NCBI GenBank assembly: GCA_902788805.1
Contig: CADALO010000021.1
Location: 1 to 39,502 of the forward strand
Reading direction: 5' to 3'
Length of the DNA stretch: 39,502 nt
DNA from: an uncultured Bacteroidota bacterium
Lineage (GTDB): Bacteria > Bacteroidota > Bacteroidia > Bacteroidales > P3
Shown here: positions 38,897 through 39,502 of the stretch, one piece after another
Position numbering within the stretch: position 1 is the first letter of the stretch
Layout: the number at the start of each line of letters is the position of its first letter
Program-made: the position numbers and the translations under genes
The notes under the pieces: generated by a model
What the model was told of the DNA's origin: nothing
Seen by the model: the letters and a program-made list of their open reading frames with translations, nothing else
The model's database searches: none

Positions 38897-39502
38897 CCCT
38901 TGAAAGCCTGGAAATGAGGCGGTTACAAAACAACCCGAAAATCAAGGCATTTTCGAGGTAAATAACTGTAAATATGGGTATTATGTGCACAAATAGACAC
39001 AAAAGGGCGTTTTGGGGGCTGTTTTTGGTGTGGGCGGGACGCCCACGGAAGTTGAACACGAATTGCCACGAATTATCCGAAAATTATACAAAAATTATTT
39101 TTGGGGGTAACCCTGAGTTCACTTCAAGGTTTCATTGTCGTTTGGCATCACGGCAGTATGATAGTGCGACAAAAACCAGGATGTTGTTGTTCGACGGTGC
39201 GACACACCGAGGGATATGGTGACTTGAGCGTGCGACACACCCCGGAGTATGCTGGGTTTATGGTGCGACACACCCTGGATCTGCTGATGCTTGACGGTGC
39301 GACACACCCCGGCCTTCGGCCACCCCTCTCCGAGAGGGGATGGCGCGGCAGCGGCACACTGACAGTTATGGGTAAATAGTGATAATCAAAGCGATGCGGC
39401 AGCCCATCCCCTATTCTTATGATTCACCAAAATTTTTTTTTGAAAAATTATCATAGGGAGTATCATCGCGGACAACGGCAAAAGCAGTAAGCATCAGTTT
39501 GG
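38897..39502. other. Repeat-rich stretch without a supported gene
   Basis: It contains a hairpin GTGGGCG-gga-CGCCCAC (39030-39046), a TTGAACACGAATTGCCACG repeat (39053), the GGTGCGACACACC array (39164-39308), and two compact hairpins, GGCCTTCGGCC (39311-39321) and CCCCTCTCCGAGAGGGG (39323-39339). The last 90 bp are A/T-rich and then open in one frame (IIADNGKSSKHQF) to the edge. This could be the start of a gene continuing beyond the window, but no start codon is convincing. Confidence 0.5.
39164..39308. repeat. 33-bp-spaced GGTGCGACACACC array
   Basis: GTGCGACACACC occurs at 39197, 39230, 39263 and 39297, with a decayed copy (AGTGCGACAAAAACC) at 39163. Spacings are 33, 33, 33 and 34 bp (3 x 11). 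Sequences between copies are not conserved except for weak GG-rich parts. It can be read as a VRHT peptide repeat, but it has no upstream gene signals. Confidence 0.75.

Noticed and set aside
39101..39379. Protein with VRHT repeats every 11 residues
   Set aside because: The open frame follows from the 33-bp repeat. There is no promoter, plausible start context or recognisable fold, so I treat it as a DNA repeat.
1..39502. tRNA, rRNA or insertion sequence
   Set aside because: No cloverleaf ending in GGTTCRANNCC-type sequence, no rRNA segment and no transposase-like protein was seen in reading both strands. A tRNAscan-SE or ISfinder run would settle it.

Overview
The window looks like chromosomal DNA of a Bacteroidales bacterium, Prevotella-like or an uncultured relative. 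Four signs support this: promoters of the Bacteroidetes form (TAnnTTTG at -7, sometimes with TTTG at -33); genes without clear Shine-Dalgarno sites; secreted proteins ending in type IX secretion (T9SS) sorting domains; and housekeeping genes (rpoN, ribH, fmt, HU, secG, rpmH, rlmD, apbE, yicC) of Bacteroidetes character. I see no tRNA, rRNA, insertion sequence or CRISPR array.

Layout. 3-350: 3' end of a gene entering from the left. 398-7576: a four-gene, same-strand defence cluster of type III restriction (Res) and modification (Mod) subunits, an ABC-type ATPase fused to a TOPRIM-like nuclease domain, and a DUF2971 protein. The last two genes and the centre of mod are clearly AT-richer than their surroundings. 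7600-7943: gene debris, including a BRO-N antirepressor remnant. 7996-10258: a secreted C10 cysteine protease, then a winged-helix regulator with a six-helix membrane protein. 10473-12839: a HAD phosphatase and a dGTPase, convergent. 12960-23100: an accessory stretch bounded by two inverted copies of a large 11-bp-modular hairpin. It holds an ECF transporter S component, an OmpA-like protein, a WG-repeat protein, a frameshifted aspartyl-protease-like lipoprotein, a beta-helix surface protein facing a divergent AraC regulator, a toxin-antitoxin remnant and an unknown protein, with much repeat DNA between. 23257-31979: the core block rpoN, M23/LysM peptidase, ribH, fmt, HU, RecD-like helicase, secG with a TPR partner, rpmH and rlmD. 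32130-38574: two T9SS-sorted surface proteins, apbE and yicC. 38575-39502: repeat-rich DNA without a convincing gene.

Most striking are two things. First is the res-mod-ATPase/TOPRIM-DUF2971 cluster, which looks like a composite phage-defence locus. Second is a set of intergenic hairpins built from unrelated sequences (TGTCCGCTTGW, TGTACAATANT, GAGTGANNNRG) that share one design: arms of direct repeats with an exact 11-bp period, folded back on themselves. Three of them also share CCAACTCCG/CGGAGTTGG ends. A smaller hairpin with an identical 12-nt loop and diverged but still paired stems occurs at 17086 and 22126.

All calls come from reading the sequence and from family knowledge. No database search was run.
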